Assembly: GCF_900176385.1 (NCBI RefSeq)
Contig: NZ_FWXN01000001.1
Location: 1-64,000 of the forward strand
Direction: 5' to 3'
DNA from: Janibacter indicus
Lineage (GTDB): Bacteria > Actinomycetota > Actinomycetes > Actinomycetales > Dermatophilaceae
DNA length: 64,000 nucleotides
In this document: positions 8,078 to 17,130 of the stretch, piece by piece
How positions within the stretch are numbered: position 1 is the stretch's first letter
Layout: the number at the start of each line of letters is the position of its first letter
The notes under the pieces: generated by a model
What the model was told of the DNA's origin: nothing
What the model saw: only the letters and a program-made list of their open reading frames with translations
Database searches by the model: none
Made by a program: the position numbers and the translations under genes

Positions 8078-9451
8078 GTGAGCGCTAACTCTGGCAAGCA
8101 CCGCGTCGTCATCATCGGTTCCGGCTTCGGCGGCCTGTTCGCCGCGAAGTCCCTGAGCGGCAAGGACGTCGAGGTCACCCTCATCTCGCGCACCGGCCAC
8201 CACCTCTTCCAGCCGCTGCTCTACCAGGTGGCCACGGGCATCCTCTCCGAGGGCGACATCGCCCCGGCGACCCGCGACATCCTCGCCCGCGACAAGAACG
8301 TCCGCACGATCCTCGGCGACGTCCACGAGATCGACATCGAGGCGCGCACCGTCACCTCCCGCTCGCTGAGCCAGGAGACGGTCACGCCCTACGACAGCCT
8401 GATCATCGCCGCCGGTGCCGGCCAGTCGTACTTCGGCAACGACCACTTCGCCCGCTACGCGCCGGGCATGAAGGACATCGACAACGCCCTCGAGCTGCGC
8501 GGCCGCATCTTCGGCGCCTTCGAGCTGGCCGAGACCACGACCGACCCCGAGGACCGCGAGCGGCTGCTCACCTTCGTCGTCGTCGGCGCCGGCCCGACCG
8601 GTGTCGAGATGGCCGGCCAGATCGCCGAGCTGTCGCACAAGACCCTCGCCCACGAGTTCCGCTGCATCAACCCCCGCGACGCGCGCGTCATCCTGCTCGA
8701 CGGCGCCGACCAGGTGCTGCCCTCCTTCGGAGACCGCCTCGGCGGCAAGACCCGGGCCAGCCTCGAGAAGCGCGGCGTCGAGGTCCAGCTCGGGGCCATG
8801 GTCACCGACGTCGACGGCAGCGGCATCGACGTCAAGTACAAGGACGGCTCCACCCAGCGCATCGAGGCCATGACCAAGGTCTGGGCCGCCGGTGTCGCCG
8901 CCTCGCCGCTCGGCAAGCTCGTCGCCGAGCAGGCCGGTGCCGAGATCGACCGCGCCGGGCGCGTCCAGGTCGAGGAGGACCTGACCCTCAAGGGTCACCC
9001 GGAGATCTTCCTCGTCGGCGACATGATCAACCTCAAGGGCTACCCGGGCGTCGCGCAGCTGGCGATCCAGGGCGGCCGCTACGCGGCCAAGGAGATCCTC
9101 GGGCGCCTCGAGGGCAAGGAGCCGCAGGCCCCCTTCGTCTACAAGGACAAGGGCTCGATGGCGACGATCTCGAAGTACTCCGCCGTCGCGAGCATCGGCA
9201 AGATCAAGCTCACCGGCTTCATCGCCTGGCTCGCCTGGCTGGCCGTGCACCTCATGGCGATGGTCGGCTTCAAGAACCGCGTCTCCACGCTGCTCAACTG
9301 GATCATCACCTTCGTCGGCAACAACCGCAACGAGCGTGCGACGACGATGCAGCAGGTCTTCGCCCGCCGGGCCATCGAGGACCTCGGCGAGGACGCCTTC
9401 CCCGAGCTGCCGCGCACCGGTGAGCAGGAGCAGCGGCGCGACGCCTCCTGA
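8078..9451 (+). CDS. ndh: Type II NADH dehydrogenase (NDH-2)
   Basis: The 457-residue flavoprotein starts with the FAD Rossmann motif VVIIGSGFGGLFAAKSL, followed by GHHLFQPLLYQVATGILSEG, typical of NDH-2. A second Rossmann motif for NADH is VVVGAGPTGVEMAGQIAEL, and VFLVGD-type FAD contact appears as IFLVGDMINLKG. The C-terminus has an amphipathic or membrane-contact segment (FIAWLAWLAVHLMAMVGF). It oxidises NADH and reduces menaquinone at the inner membrane face without pumping protons. The length is normal for the family. It is transcribed alone. Confidence 0.92.
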   Translation: MSANSGKHRVVIIGSGFGGLFAAKSLSGKDVEVTLISRTGHHLFQPLLYQVATGILSEGDIAPATRDILARDKNVRTILGDVHEIDIEARTVTSRSLSQETVTPYDSLIIAAGAGQSYFGNDHFARYAPGMKDIDNALELRGRIFGAFELAETTTDPEDRERLLTFVVVGAGPTGVEMAGQIAELSHKTLAHEFRCINPRDARVILLDGADQVLPSFGDRLGGKTRASLEKRGVEVQLGAMVTDVDGSGIDVKYKDGSTQRIEAMTKVWAAGVAASPLGKLVAEQAGAEIDRAGRVQVEEDLTLKGHPEIFLVGDMINLKGYPGVAQLAIQGGRYAAKEILGRLEGKEPQAPFVYKDKGSMATISKYSAVASIGKIKLTGFIAWLAWLAVHLMAMVGFKNRVSTLLNWIITFVGNNRNERATTMQQVFARRAIEDLGEDAFPELPRTGEQEQRRDAS

Positions 9452-9483
9452 CGGCTGACGGGACTCCTCCCGGGCGCGCGTCG

Positions 9484-9489
9484 TAGGGT
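9484..9489 (+). promoter_or_regulatory. Putative -10 box of the M16 peptidase pair
   Basis: TAGGGT ends 6 nt before the ATG at 9496, with no Shine-Dalgarno sequence, so a leaderless transcript is likely. Confidence 0.45.
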
Positions 9490-9495
9490 GCGTTC

Positions 9496-10791
9496 ATGCC
9501 CTTGGACTTCACCCTCGAGGACCACACCCTCCCCAACGGCCTGCGCGTCGTCGTGCAGCCGGACGACACGACCCCGACCGTCACGGTCAACCTGTGGGTC
9601 GGGGTCGGTTCACGTCACGAGGAGCCCGGGCGCACCGGCTTCGCGCACCTCTTCGAGCACCTGATGTTCCAGGGCAGCGCGCACGTGGCAAACGGCGAGC
9701 ACTTCCAGGCGCTCATGGGGGTCGGTGGCCGGCTCAACGCGACGACGTGGTTCGACCGGACCAACTACTTCGAGACCATCCCTTCGGGGGCGCTCGAGCT
9801 CGCACTCTGGCTCGAGGCCGACCGTCACGCCAACCTGCTGGCCGCGGTCAACCAGGCCAACCTCGACAACCAGCGCGACGTGGTCAAGGAGGAGAAGCGC
9901 CAGCGCTACGACAACCAGCCTTACGGTCAGGCGCTGACCCGCGTCTACGCGACGGTCTTCCCGCAGGGGCACCCCTACCACCACCCGACGATCGGGTCGA
10001 TGGAGGACCTCGACGCCGCGTCCGTGCAGGACGTCCACGACTTCTTCGCCCGGCACTACGCCCCCGACAACACCGTCCTGACGATCGTCGGTGACGTGAG
10101 CGCCGAGCGGGCGCTCGAGCTGGCGGAGCGCTACTTCGGGCACATCACCCACCGGGCCGAGCCGCGGCGGGCGCCGGTCGCGCCCCTGCCGCCGCTGCCG
10201 GAGCCGCTGCGGGAGGAGGTCGTCGACGAGGTGCCCAACGACCGGATCCACCTGGCCTTCCGGCTCCCTGCCGAAGGGGGTGACACCCGTGACGAGTTCC
10301 TCGCCGCCTCGATGGCCCTGGACTGCCTCGGCGGGCTGAGCTTCTCGCCGCTGGAGCAGCGCCTCGTGCGTGAGGAGCAGGTGGCCAACAGCGTCGACGT
10401 CGGGGCGATGGGCTTCGTCGACGGCGTCTCGCTCGGGCTCGTCGTCGTCGACGTCGCCGAGGGCGTCGACACCGATGCGCTCGAGGAGCGGGTGTGTGCC
10501 GAGCTGAGCGCCTTTGCCGACGAGGGGCCGACGCCCGAGCAGCTGGAGGCGGTGCGGGCGCAGGCCGAGCGCGCCTGGCTGTCGGCGCTCGCGGCCAAGG
10601 ACGAGCGGGCCGACCTCATCGGGCACTACACCTGCCTGCACGACGACCCGGGCTTCATCAACACCTTCCTCGACCGGCTGGCCGAGGTGACGCCGCAGCA
10701 GGTGCAGGCGGCTGCCGACCGGTGGCTGCGGCCGCAGAGTCGAGCCGCCGTCGTCTACCGGGCGGCCCAGGAGCAGGAGGAGGTCGCGTGA
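9496..10791 (+). CDS. M16-family zinc peptidase, catalytic subunit
   Basis: The 431-residue protein has the inverted zinc motif HLFEH (residues 51-55) after LPNGLRVVV and GSRHEEPGRTGFAHL, the usual N-terminus of pitrilysin/MPP-like peptidases. The distal Glu ligand should lie in the NQRDVVKEEKRQRY segment. Half-size M16 proteins work as pairs, forming a closed chamber that degrades peptides. The next gene supplies a motif-lacking partner through a GTGA overlap, so the two probably form a heterodimer. Cytoplasmic, as no signal peptide is seen. Confidence 0.9.
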   Translation: MPLDFTLEDHTLPNGLRVVVQPDDTTPTVTVNLWVGVGSRHEEPGRTGFAHLFEHLMFQGSAHVANGEHFQALMGVGGRLNATTWFDRTNYFETIPSGALELALWLEADRHANLLAAVNQANLDNQRDVVKEEKRQRYDNQPYGQALTRVYATVFPQGHPYHHPTIGSMEDLDAASVQDVHDFFARHYAPDNTVLTIVGDVSAERALELAERYFGHITHRAEPRRAPVAPLPPLPEPLREEVVDEVPNDRIHLAFRLPAEGGDTRDEFLAASMALDCLGGLSFSPLEQRLVREEQVANSVDVGAMGFVDGVSLGLVVVDVAEGVDTDALEERVCAELSAFADEGPTPEQLEAVRAQAERAWLSALAAKDERADLIGHYTCLHDDPGFINTFLDRLAEVTPQQVQAAADRWLRPQSRAAVVYRAAQEQEEVA

Positions 10792-12164
10792 GCGAGGTCG
10801 AGAGCACGAGCACGCCCGTTGTCCCACGGCCCGAGGTGGCGGCGCCGGGGGAGTGGGCCTTCCCCGAGCCGCGCGAGGTCGAGCTGCCCAACGGCATCCG
10901 GGCACTCGTCCACGACGTGCCCGGCCAGTACGTCATCTCGGTGCGGGTCACCGTGCCGGCGGCCCTGCGGCACGAGCCGCGCGAGGTCGAGGGCGTCGCG
11001 TGGATCATGGCGCGGCTGCTCGACGAGGGCACGAGCACGCACGGGCAGCGCGAGCTGTCGGAGCTGCTCGAGCGGCGCGGCATCGCGCTCGGGGCCGGCA
11101 TGAGCGAGGCGGCGCTGGGCGTCGATCTCGACGTGCCGCAGCGCTTCCTGCCCGAGGCGCTCGAGCTGCTCACCGAGTGCCTGTCCGAGCCGACCTTCGA
11201 GGAGGGCGAGGTCACGCGGGTGGTGCGCACCCGGCTGGCCGAGATCGAGCAGGAGCGCGCCTCCGCCGGGCGGCGCGCCTTCAAGGAGTGGGCGGCGAGC
11301 TACTACGACCGGGACACCCGGGCCAGCCGGCCGGCCTCCGGATCGGCCGAGACGGTCGCGGCGATCCGTCGTGAGCACGTCGTCGACTACCACGCCACAC
11401 ACGTGCACCCCGAGGGCTCGACGGTGGTCGTCGCCGGCGACCTCACCGGGATCGACGTCGACGCGCTCCTCGGCGAGACGATCGGTGCGTGGGAGACCGC
11501 CGGCCGTGCCGTCTCGACCGACCGTGCGCCCGCGCCGCGGGCCGACGACGCCGCTCGCGTGGTGCTCGTCGACCGGCCCGGCTCGGTGCAGTCGGAGATC
11601 CTCATCGGCGGGCCGGGCCCGGACCGACGGGTCGACTCGGGGTGGGCTCCCTTCCCCGTCCTGGCCTGGGTCGTCGGCGGTGCGCCCAATGCCCGCATCG
11701 ACCAGGTGCTGCGCGAGGACAAGGGCTACACCTACGGCATCCGGGCCGGCTTCCGCCCGCGTCAGGTGGGCTCCGCCTTCACCGTGTCTGGGTCAGTCCG
11801 CGCCGACTCGACGGTCGACTCCCTTCGCCTGCTCTCGCAGATCCTCACCGGTGTCGGTGAGGGCTTCACCGAGGCCGAGACCCGGGCCGGGGTCGACTTC
11901 ATGACGCTCACCGCGCCGGGGCGCTACGACACCGCCGACGCGATCGCCGACGAGACGAGCGGGCTGGCGGGCGACAACCTGCCGCTGAGCTTCACCAGCG
12001 ACATGATCGCTGCGATGCGCCGGCTCACCGCTGCTGACCTCGACGCCGCGTGGCGCGACCACGTCCGGCCCGAGTGGACCATCGTCGTCGTCGGCGACGC
12101 CGCGCTCTACCGCGACGAGGTCGAGGAGCTCGGGCTCGGGCCGGTGACCGTCGTCCCGAACTGA
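10788..12164 (+). CDS. M16-family peptidase-like protein, non-catalytic subunit
   Basis: This 458-residue homologue of the preceding gene starts at a GTG overlapping its stop codon. The position matching HxxEH reads MARLLDEGTS, so zinc cannot be bound. It keeps the C-terminal substrate-holding element DKGYTYGIRAGF. Pairs of an active and an inactive M16 subunit are well known, and the coupled translation supports a one-to-one complex. No signal peptide is visible. Confidence 0.88.
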   Translation: MSEVESTSTPVVPRPEVAAPGEWAFPEPREVELPNGIRALVHDVPGQYVISVRVTVPAALRHEPREVEGVAWIMARLLDEGTSTHGQRELSELLERRGIALGAGMSEAALGVDLDVPQRFLPEALELLTECLSEPTFEEGEVTRVVRTRLAEIEQERASAGRRAFKEWAASYYDRDTRASRPASGSAETVAAIRREHVVDYHATHVHPEGSTVVVAGDLTGIDVDALLGETIGAWETAGRAVSTDRAPAPRADDAARVVLVDRPGSVQSEILIGGPGPDRRVDSGWAPFPVLAWVVGGAPNARIDQVLREDKGYTYGIRAGFRPRQVGSAFTVSGSVRADSTVDSLRLLSQILTGVGEGFTEAETRAGVDFMTLTAPGRYDTADAIADETSGLAGDNLPLSFTSDMIAAMRRLTAADLDAAWRDHVRPEWTIVVVGDAALYRDEVEELGLGPVTVVPN

Positions 12165-12180
12165 CCCGTGCACGAGGGGT

Positions 12181-12264
12181 GGTGTGTTGAACCGGTAGCC
12201 CTGGATGCCGGCAGCCTCTGACGAGGCTCGCCGGCAGGCTGGACTCCCACTTCAACGCACAACC
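12181..12264. repeat. Hairpin repeat, copy 1 (upstream of nuclease-like gene)
   Basis: An 84-bp element begins GGTGTGTTGAACC and ends TTCAACGCACAACC, so its ends pair. A second stem inside pairs TGCCGGCAGCCTC with GAGGCTCGCCGGCA. The same element recurs at 13150-13236 in the same orientation, about 75 percent identical by eye with outer arms and inner stem conserved. Confidence 0.75.
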
Positions 12265-12341
12265 ATGTGGAGCCTCTCGAGGTTGTCCACACATCTCGCG
12301 GGCCCGTGGAAGGCAGCGCTCGCTCCGGCTGTGCTGGCGGG

Positions 12342-13145
12342 ATGATCTATACGAGCCGCCAGATCCACGACCGGGTCACTGCACGCGAGATCCCGCGCGT
12401 CCTGGGCCGCGGCGAGCTGGTCCGCGCAGGCCGCTACTACGTCACACCCGACACGGACGAAGGGGTGCGCGCAGCACTGGCGCTGGGCCTGCGCCCGACC
12501 TGTGTCACGGCGGCCCGGGAGCACGGGCTGTGGGTGCCGCCCGTACCCGGGCTGCACGTCTACACGAGGCGCGGGAGCCCGAGGGCGGGGTGGGTCGGCC
12601 ACGGGTGGCATCCTTCGTGGCCGGAGTCGAGTCCGATCGCCTCGCCTCGGCTGCTGCTCGAGCACGCCATCAGATGCCTCGACCCGCTCGAGGTCGGCAT
12701 CTTGGCCGACAGTGCCCTGCACAACGAGTTGGTGGACCAGGACACCGTGGCCGAGCTCGCCGCGACTGCGCCACGCGCCGTGCGACGGGTCCTCGAGCGG
12801 GCATCCGGCAAGGCCCAGTCGGGGACGGAGAGCAAGGTCAGGCTCTTCCTGCTGCTCCACAACGTCAGGGTCACCCCGCAGGTGAAGATTCCGGGAGTCG
12901 GCTTCGTGGACAATCTCGCGGGCCGACGGTGGATCATCGAGTGCGACAGCCGTCAGCACCACACGGGCAAGGACACCTACGCCAAGGACCGGGCGCGTGA
13001 TCTGCGAGCCCTCGAGCTGGGCTACTTCACGACCCGGCTGACGCACGAGATGACCTTCGCCGGCTGGGCGAGGACGTCGGCCACCCTGCTAGAGGTGATC
13101 CGGTCCGGTCGACACCTGGATCCGCCGGACCGCTGGGCCCTCTGA
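12342..13145 (+). CDS. DUF559/AbiEi-like protein with PD-(D/E)XK nuclease-like C-terminus
   Basis: The 267-residue protein starts at ATG 12342 (IYTSRQIHDRV), after GGCGGG. The N-terminal half is a winged-helix region of the kind annotated AbiEi-like in actinobacteria. The C-terminal domain shows the restriction-endonuclease pattern: E163 (ESKVRLFL), D190 (GVGFVDNL), E200-C-D202 (RWIIECDSRQHH), then TTRLTHEMTF. Vsr/DUF559-type domains of this kind are common and their roles mostly unknown; DNA cleavage is inferred. The gene stands alone, bracketed by two copies of one hairpin repeat. A second, diverged member at 60014 is also bracketed by palindromes. Confidence 0.75.
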   Translation: MIYTSRQIHDRVTAREIPRVLGRGELVRAGRYYVTPDTDEGVRAALALGLRPTCVTAAREHGLWVPPVPGLHVYTRRGSPRAGWVGHGWHPSWPESSPIASPRLLLEHAIRCLDPLEVGILADSALHNELVDQDTVAELAATAPRAVRRVLERASGKAQSGTESKVRLFLLLHNVRVTPQVKIPGVGFVDNLAGRRWIIECDSRQHHTGKDTYAKDRARDLRALELGYFTTRLTHEMTFAGWARTSATLLEVIRSGRHLDPPDRWAL

Positions 13146-13149
13146 GCAT

Positions 13150-13236
13150 GGTTGTGTGTTGAACCAGTCGTTCTGTGTGCCGGGAGGCTCTGGTGAGGCT
13201 CGCCGGCTGGCTGGACTACCACTTCAACGCACAGCC
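13150..13236. repeat. Hairpin repeat, copy 2 (downstream of nuclease-like gene)
   Basis: An 87-bp element begins GGTTGTGTGTTGAACC and ends TTCAACGCACAGCC, and keeps the inner stem TGCCGGGAGGCTC / GAGGCTCGCCGG. It starts 4 bp after the nuclease-like gene stop and could also act as its terminator. Confidence 0.75.
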
Positions 13237-13270
13237 AGCGGACGGATCGCGCCCGGGCGGCCCGGCCGGG

Positions 13271-14068
13271 TCAGGCGTCAGGCGCCAGCCGGCGCAGGAC
13301 CTCGTCGTGGAGCAGGCCGTTGGAGGCGAGGGCATTGCCGCCCCAGGGGCCGGGGGCCCCGTCGAGCGAGGTGAAGCGCCCACCGGCCTCCTCGACGATG
13401 GCCACGAGCGCGGCCATGTCGTAGAGCTCCAGCTCGGGCTCGGCGGCGAGGTCGACCGCGCCCTCGGCGACGAGCATGTAGGACCAGAAGTCCCCGTAGG
13501 CCCGCGTGCGCCACAGGTCGGACGTGAGGTTGAGGAAGTTGCGGGCCCGGCCGAGCCCACGCCAGCCGTCGAGCGAGCTGTAGGACAGCGATGCGTCGGC
13601 CACCTGCGAGACCCGCGAGACGTGGATCTGCTTGGCCTGGGCGAGGGAGCGGCCGGTCCAGGCGCCGGCGCCCTTCGCCGCCCACCAGCGACGGCCGAGG
13701 GCGGGGGCCGCGACGAGCCCGACGACGCAGTCCTCGCCGTCGACGAGCCCGATGAGGGTGGCCCAGACGGGGACGCCGCGGACGTAGTTCTTCGTGCCGT
13801 CGATCGGGTCGATGATCCAGCGGCGCTGCGAGTTGCCGACGCTGCCGAACTCCTCACCCAGCACGGCGTCCCGCCCGCGAGAACGAGCCAGCTGCGCGCG
13901 GATCGCCTCCTCGCAGGAGCGGTCGGCGTCGCTGACAGGCGTCAGGTCGGGCTTGGACTCGACGACGAGGTCGGCCGCCTGGAAGCGGGCCATGGTGATC
14001 CGCTCGACCTGGTCGGCCAGCACGTGGGCCAGGCGCAGGTCATCGGCGTAGGGGGAGCTGTCGGCCAT
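13271..14068 (-). CDS. hisN: Histidinol-phosphatase / inositol monophosphatase family
   Basis: The 265-residue protein has the IMPase metal sites: LGEEFGS for the first Glu, DPIDGTKNYVRG for the Asp cluster, and WSYMLVAEGAVDLAAEPELELYD for the last Asp. WRGLGRARNFLNL is typical of the actinobacterial histidinol-phosphate phosphatase branch, which makes histidinol from its phosphate. Substrate assignment rests on family resemblance. It is the last gene of an aroA-rsgA-hisN operon, 43 bp after rsgA. Confidence 0.85.
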   Translation of the reverse strand: MADSSPYADDLRLAHVLADQVERITMARFQAADLVVESKPDLTPVSDADRSCEEAIRAQLARSRGRDAVLGEEFGSVGNSQRRWIIDPIDGTKNYVRGVPVWATLIGLVDGEDCVVGLVAAPALGRRWWAAKGAGAWTGRSLAQAKQIHVSRVSQVADASLSYSSLDGWRGLGRARNFLNLTSDLWRTRAYGDFWSYMLVAEGAVDLAAEPELELYDMAALVAIVEEAGGRFTSLDGAPGPWGGNALASNGLLHDEVLRRLAPDA

Positions 14069-14111
14069 CCGGTCAACGTACCCGCACCGGCGGCCCCGGC
14101 GGGGGACCGGG

Positions 14112-15212
14112 TCAGCGCTCGTCCGACTCGCCGGACCGCGCCCGCAGCAGACGACGAAGGGAGTCCAGCCGCTGCTCCCCGCCCGGCCCGGCGTGCCCCG
14201 CGGCGACCCAGGCGTCGAGGGCGCAGTCCGGTTCGTCGTGGGTGCAGCCGCGCGGGCAGCCCTCGTCGGCGCCCTCGGCCAGCTCGGGGAAGTGCCCGAT
14301 GATCCGGTCCGGATCGACGTGCGCCAGCCCGAAGGAGCGGATGCCCGGGGTGTCGATGATCCAGCCCGCGGCGTCCGGGTCCACCGGTTCGGCCTCCTGG
14401 GCCCGCACGTCCTCACGGTCGTGCGAAGGGGGGAGAGGCGGCAGCCGCAGGCCGAGGGCACTGGTCGAGGTGTGCCGGCCCCGGCCGGTGACGTCGTTGA
14501 CGTGCCCGGTGGCCCGGTCGGCGTCGGGGCACAGCGCGTTGACCAGGGTCGACTTGCCGACGCCCGAGTGCCCGACGAGCACCGAGACGCGGCCGGCGAG
14601 GCGACGGCGCAGCTCGGCCAGCCCTTCGCTGCCCTCGGTGAGTACCGAGGTGACGACGTGCGGGACGTCGAGGGGGGCGTACTGCGCGAGGAAGTCCTCG
14701 GCGGAGGCGAGGTCGGACTTGGTGAGCACGAGCAGCGGGTCCATGCCGGCGTCGTATGCCGCGACGAGGCAGCGGTCGATGAGGCGCGGGCGCGGCTCGG
14801 GGTCGGCGAGGGCGGCCACGACGACGAGCTGGTCGGCGTTGGCGACGATGACCCGCTCGACGGGGTCGGTGTCGTCGGCGGTGCGCCGCAGCACGGTGGC
14901 CCGCTCCTCGATGCGCACGATCCGGGCGAGGGTGTCGGGCGCACCCGAGGTGTCACCGACCATCGCGACCCGGTCGCCGACGACGACGGGGGAGCGGCCG
15001 AGCTCGCGCGCCCGCATGGCGATGACCACGCGCTCGGGCAGGCCCTCCCCGGCGGGCACGAGCGTCGTCCACCGACCCCGGTCGACGGCCGTCACCCGGC
15101 CGACGATCGCGTCCTCGTGCTTGGGGCGGTCCTTGGTCCGTGGCCGGGAGCCGCGGCGGTTGGGGCGCACGCGGACGTCGGACTCGTCCCAGCTGCGCGC
15201 GGACCGGCCCAT
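14112..15212 (-). CDS. rsgA: Ribosome small-subunit GTPase RsgA
   Basis: The 366-residue protein is a circularly permuted GTPase. G4 appears as LTKSDL, then G1 as GHSGVGKSTL, G2 around GRGRHTST and G3 as DTPGIRSFG. The zinc-binding tail has CPRGCTHDEPDC, as in RsgA/YjeQ, which checks late 30S subunit assembly. An N-terminal OB-fold precedes the GTPase (VGRVTAVDRGRW). The ATG overlaps the aroA stop (TGATG), so the two are coupled. Confidence 0.92.
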   Translation of the reverse strand: MGRSARSWDESDVRVRPNRRGSRPRTKDRPKHEDAIVGRVTAVDRGRWTTLVPAGEGLPERVVIAMRARELGRSPVVVGDRVAMVGDTSGAPDTLARIVRIEERATVLRRTADDTDPVERVIVANADQLVVVAALADPEPRPRLIDRCLVAAYDAGMDPLLVLTKSDLASAEDFLAQYAPLDVPHVVTSVLTEGSEGLAELRRRLAGRVSVLVGHSGVGKSTLVNALCPDADRATGHVNDVTGRGRHTSTSALGLRLPPLPPSHDREDVRAQEAEPVDPDAAGWIIDTPGIRSFGLAHVDPDRIIGHFPELAEGADEGCPRGCTHDEPDCALDAWVAAGHAGPGGEQRLDSLRRLLRARSGESDER

Positions 15213-16510
15213 CAGCCCTCCGACGCCTCGAGCATGCCCTGCCACAGGTCGACGAAGCGCGGCAGCGTCTTGCCGACGGTCGCGGGGTCCTCGATGACCG
15301 TGCCGGGGGCACGCAGGGCGAGGACCGCTCCGGCCATGACCATGCGGTGGTCGGCATAGGTGTGGAAGGTGCTGGGGCGCAAGGGTGCCGGGTCGATCCG
15401 CAGGCCGTCGTCGAACTCGGTGACCTCGACGCCCATGCCGCCCAGCTCCCGCGAGAGCGCGCTGATCCGGTCGGTCTCGTGCCCGCGGATGTGGGCGACC
15501 CCGCGGATGATCGACGGCCCGTCGGCGCACGCCGCGACGGCGGCGACGACCGGCGTCAGCTCGGCGGCGTCGTGCAGGTCGACGTCGATGCCGCTGGGGT
15601 GACCGTCGCCGGCGACGGTGAGCGTGCGGGAGTCGAGGCTGACCTCGGCGCCCATCCGGTCGAGGACGTCGCGGATCATGTCGCCGGCTTGGGTCGTGTG
15701 GCCGGGCCAGTCCGGGACCGACACCCGGCCCCCGGCGACGAGCGCGGCGGCGAGGAAGGGCGCGGCATTGGACAGGTCGGGCTCAACGGTCACGTCGAGC
15801 GGCAGCAGCTCGCCCGGCTCGACCCGCCACGTGTTGGCCTCGGAGTCGTCGACCGCGGCGCCGGCGTCACGCAACGTCTCGACGGTCATCTCGACGTGGG
15901 GCAGCGAGGGCAGCGGCTTGCCGTCGTGGACGACCGTCACGCCCTCGTCGAAGAGCGACCCGGCGAGCAGCAGCGCGGAGACGAACTGGGAGGACGCGGA
16001 GGCGTCGATCACGACCCGCCCACCCCGCACGGAGCCCGTTCCCTCCACGACGAAGGGGAGGGTGCCTCTCCCTTCGTCCTTGACGGTGACGCCGAGGTCC
16101 CGCAGCGCGTCGATGATCGCGGCCATGGGCCGCACCCGCGCGTGCTCGTCACCGTCGAAGGTCACCGGACCGCTGGCCAGCGCCGCGACCGGGGGCAGGA
16201 AGCGCATGACCGTGCCGGCGAGGCCGCAGTCGACGGGGCGGCCGCCGCGCAGGGTCGCGGGGTGGATGATCCAGTCGGGGGAGCCGGAGGCCGTGGACGT
16301 GGCGTCGTCGATGCTCGCGCCGAGCTGGCGCAGCGCCTGGGCCATGAGCTCGGTGTCCCGGGAGCGAAGGGGGCGTCGCAGGCGGGAGATGTCGGAGGCG
16401 AGAGCCGCGAGGACGAGGTAGCGGTTGGTGAGGGACTTGCTCCCCGGCAGCGTCACGGTCGCGTCGAGGCGACCGGACGCTGCCGGGGCATGCCAATCAG
16501 GACTGGTCAT
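15212..16510 (-). CDS. aroA: 3-phosphoshikimate 1-carboxyvinyltransferase (EPSP synthase)
   Basis: The 432-residue enzyme makes EPSP from shikimate 3-phosphate and PEP, the sixth step of the shikimate pathway. It shows LPGSKSLTNRYLVLAAL, GLAGTVMRFLPP, DASASSQFVSALLLA and FHTYADHRMVMAGAVLALR, all standard EPSP synthase blocks. The length is normal. It heads the operon with rsgA and hisN. Confidence 0.95.
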   Translation of the reverse strand: MTSPDWHAPAASGRLDATVTLPGSKSLTNRYLVLAALASDISRLRRPLRSRDTELMAQALRQLGASIDDATSTASGSPDWIIHPATLRGGRPVDCGLAGTVMRFLPPVAALASGPVTFDGDEHARVRPMAAIIDALRDLGVTVKDEGRGTLPFVVEGTGSVRGGRVVIDASASSQFVSALLLAGSLFDEGVTVVHDGKPLPSLPHVEMTVETLRDAGAAVDDSEANTWRVEPGELLPLDVTVEPDLSNAAPFLAAALVAGGRVSVPDWPGHTTQAGDMIRDVLDRMGAEVSLDSRTLTVAGDGHPSGIDVDLHDAAELTPVVAAVAACADGPSIIRGVAHIRGHETDRISALSRELGGMGVEVTEFDDGLRIDPAPLRPSTFHTYADHRMVMAGAVLALRAPGTVIEDPATVGKTLPRFVDLWQGMLEASEG

Positions 16511-16516
16511 CGCCGG

Positions 16517-17032
16517 TCAGGACACCGCCTGCTTCGCCTGGAGGGCGGCGAGCTTGGCCTCGCGGGCCGCGGACTTGCGGGCCTGGCGGGCGGTGCGCTC
16601 GATGCCTTCGCCGGCGAGCTTGGCGCGGTAGGCGACGCCGGGCTTGCCCTCGGTGTCGACCGCGGCGAGGATCAGCCCGCCCATGAGGCTGACGTCCTTG
16701 ATGAACTGGGTGAGCTTGTCCGCCTTGGCCTGCGGGTCGGACTCAGCCCAGAAGTTGTGGGTCGCGGTCGTCGGGACCATCGTCCCGAGGAGCAGCGCGG
16801 AGGCCAGGCGGGGAGCCTTGCCGGTGGCGAGGAGCGCGCCGCCGGCGACCATCGCGGCGCCGTTGGCGCGCACGAGCAGCTCGGTGTCGTCGGGCAGCTG
16901 GGTCTTGGCCGCCAGGGGCTTGGTGACAGGCTCGGCCGCAGGGGCATGGGCGGTGGGGTAGCGCAGGGCGTTGATGCCGCCCCAGACGAAGATTCCGGCG
17001 AGCATGGGACGGGCGATGCGACGAACGATCAT
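16517..17032 (-). CDS. DoxX-family membrane protein
   Basis: The 171-residue protein has the DoxX opening (ARPMLAGIFVWGGINALRYP) and hydrophobic helices around GGALLATGKAPRLASALLLG and DVSLMGGLILAAVD, with a basic Ala/Lys-rich tail (ARQARKSAAREAKLAALQAK). DoxX proteins are small membrane proteins linked to redox and detoxification complexes; the specific role here is unknown. It is 6 bp upstream of aroA and probably co-transcribed. Confidence 0.8.
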   Translation of the reverse strand: MIVRRIARPMLAGIFVWGGINALRYPTAHAPAAEPVTKPLAAKTQLPDDTELLVRANGAAMVAGGALLATGKAPRLASALLLGTMVPTTATHNFWAESDPQAKADKLTQFIKDVSLMGGLILAAVDTEGKPGVAYRAKLAGEGIERTARQARKSAAREAKLAALQAKQAVS

Positions 17033-17117
17033 GGGTGATGGCTCCTTGTCGTCGTGTGGTCACCGGGAGTCTCCCGGCGGGTACGCCTCCTACCGTAGTC
17101 GGGATCGGCCGTGGGCC

Positions 17118-17123
17118 TAGTCT
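17118..17123 (+). promoter_or_regulatory. Putative -10 box of the SRAP gene
   Basis: TAGTCT ends 7 nt before the GTG at 17131. The mature protein must begin with Met-Cys, so this start is firm and the transcript is probably leaderless. Confidence 0.45.
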
Positions 17124-17130
17124 CGGAGGG

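Noticed and set aside
14069-14956. Frame running from hisN upstream through rsgA on the minus strand
   Set aside because: The added part is out of frame with the RsgA motifs and is Ser/Pro/Thr-rich noise; hisN starts at 14068.
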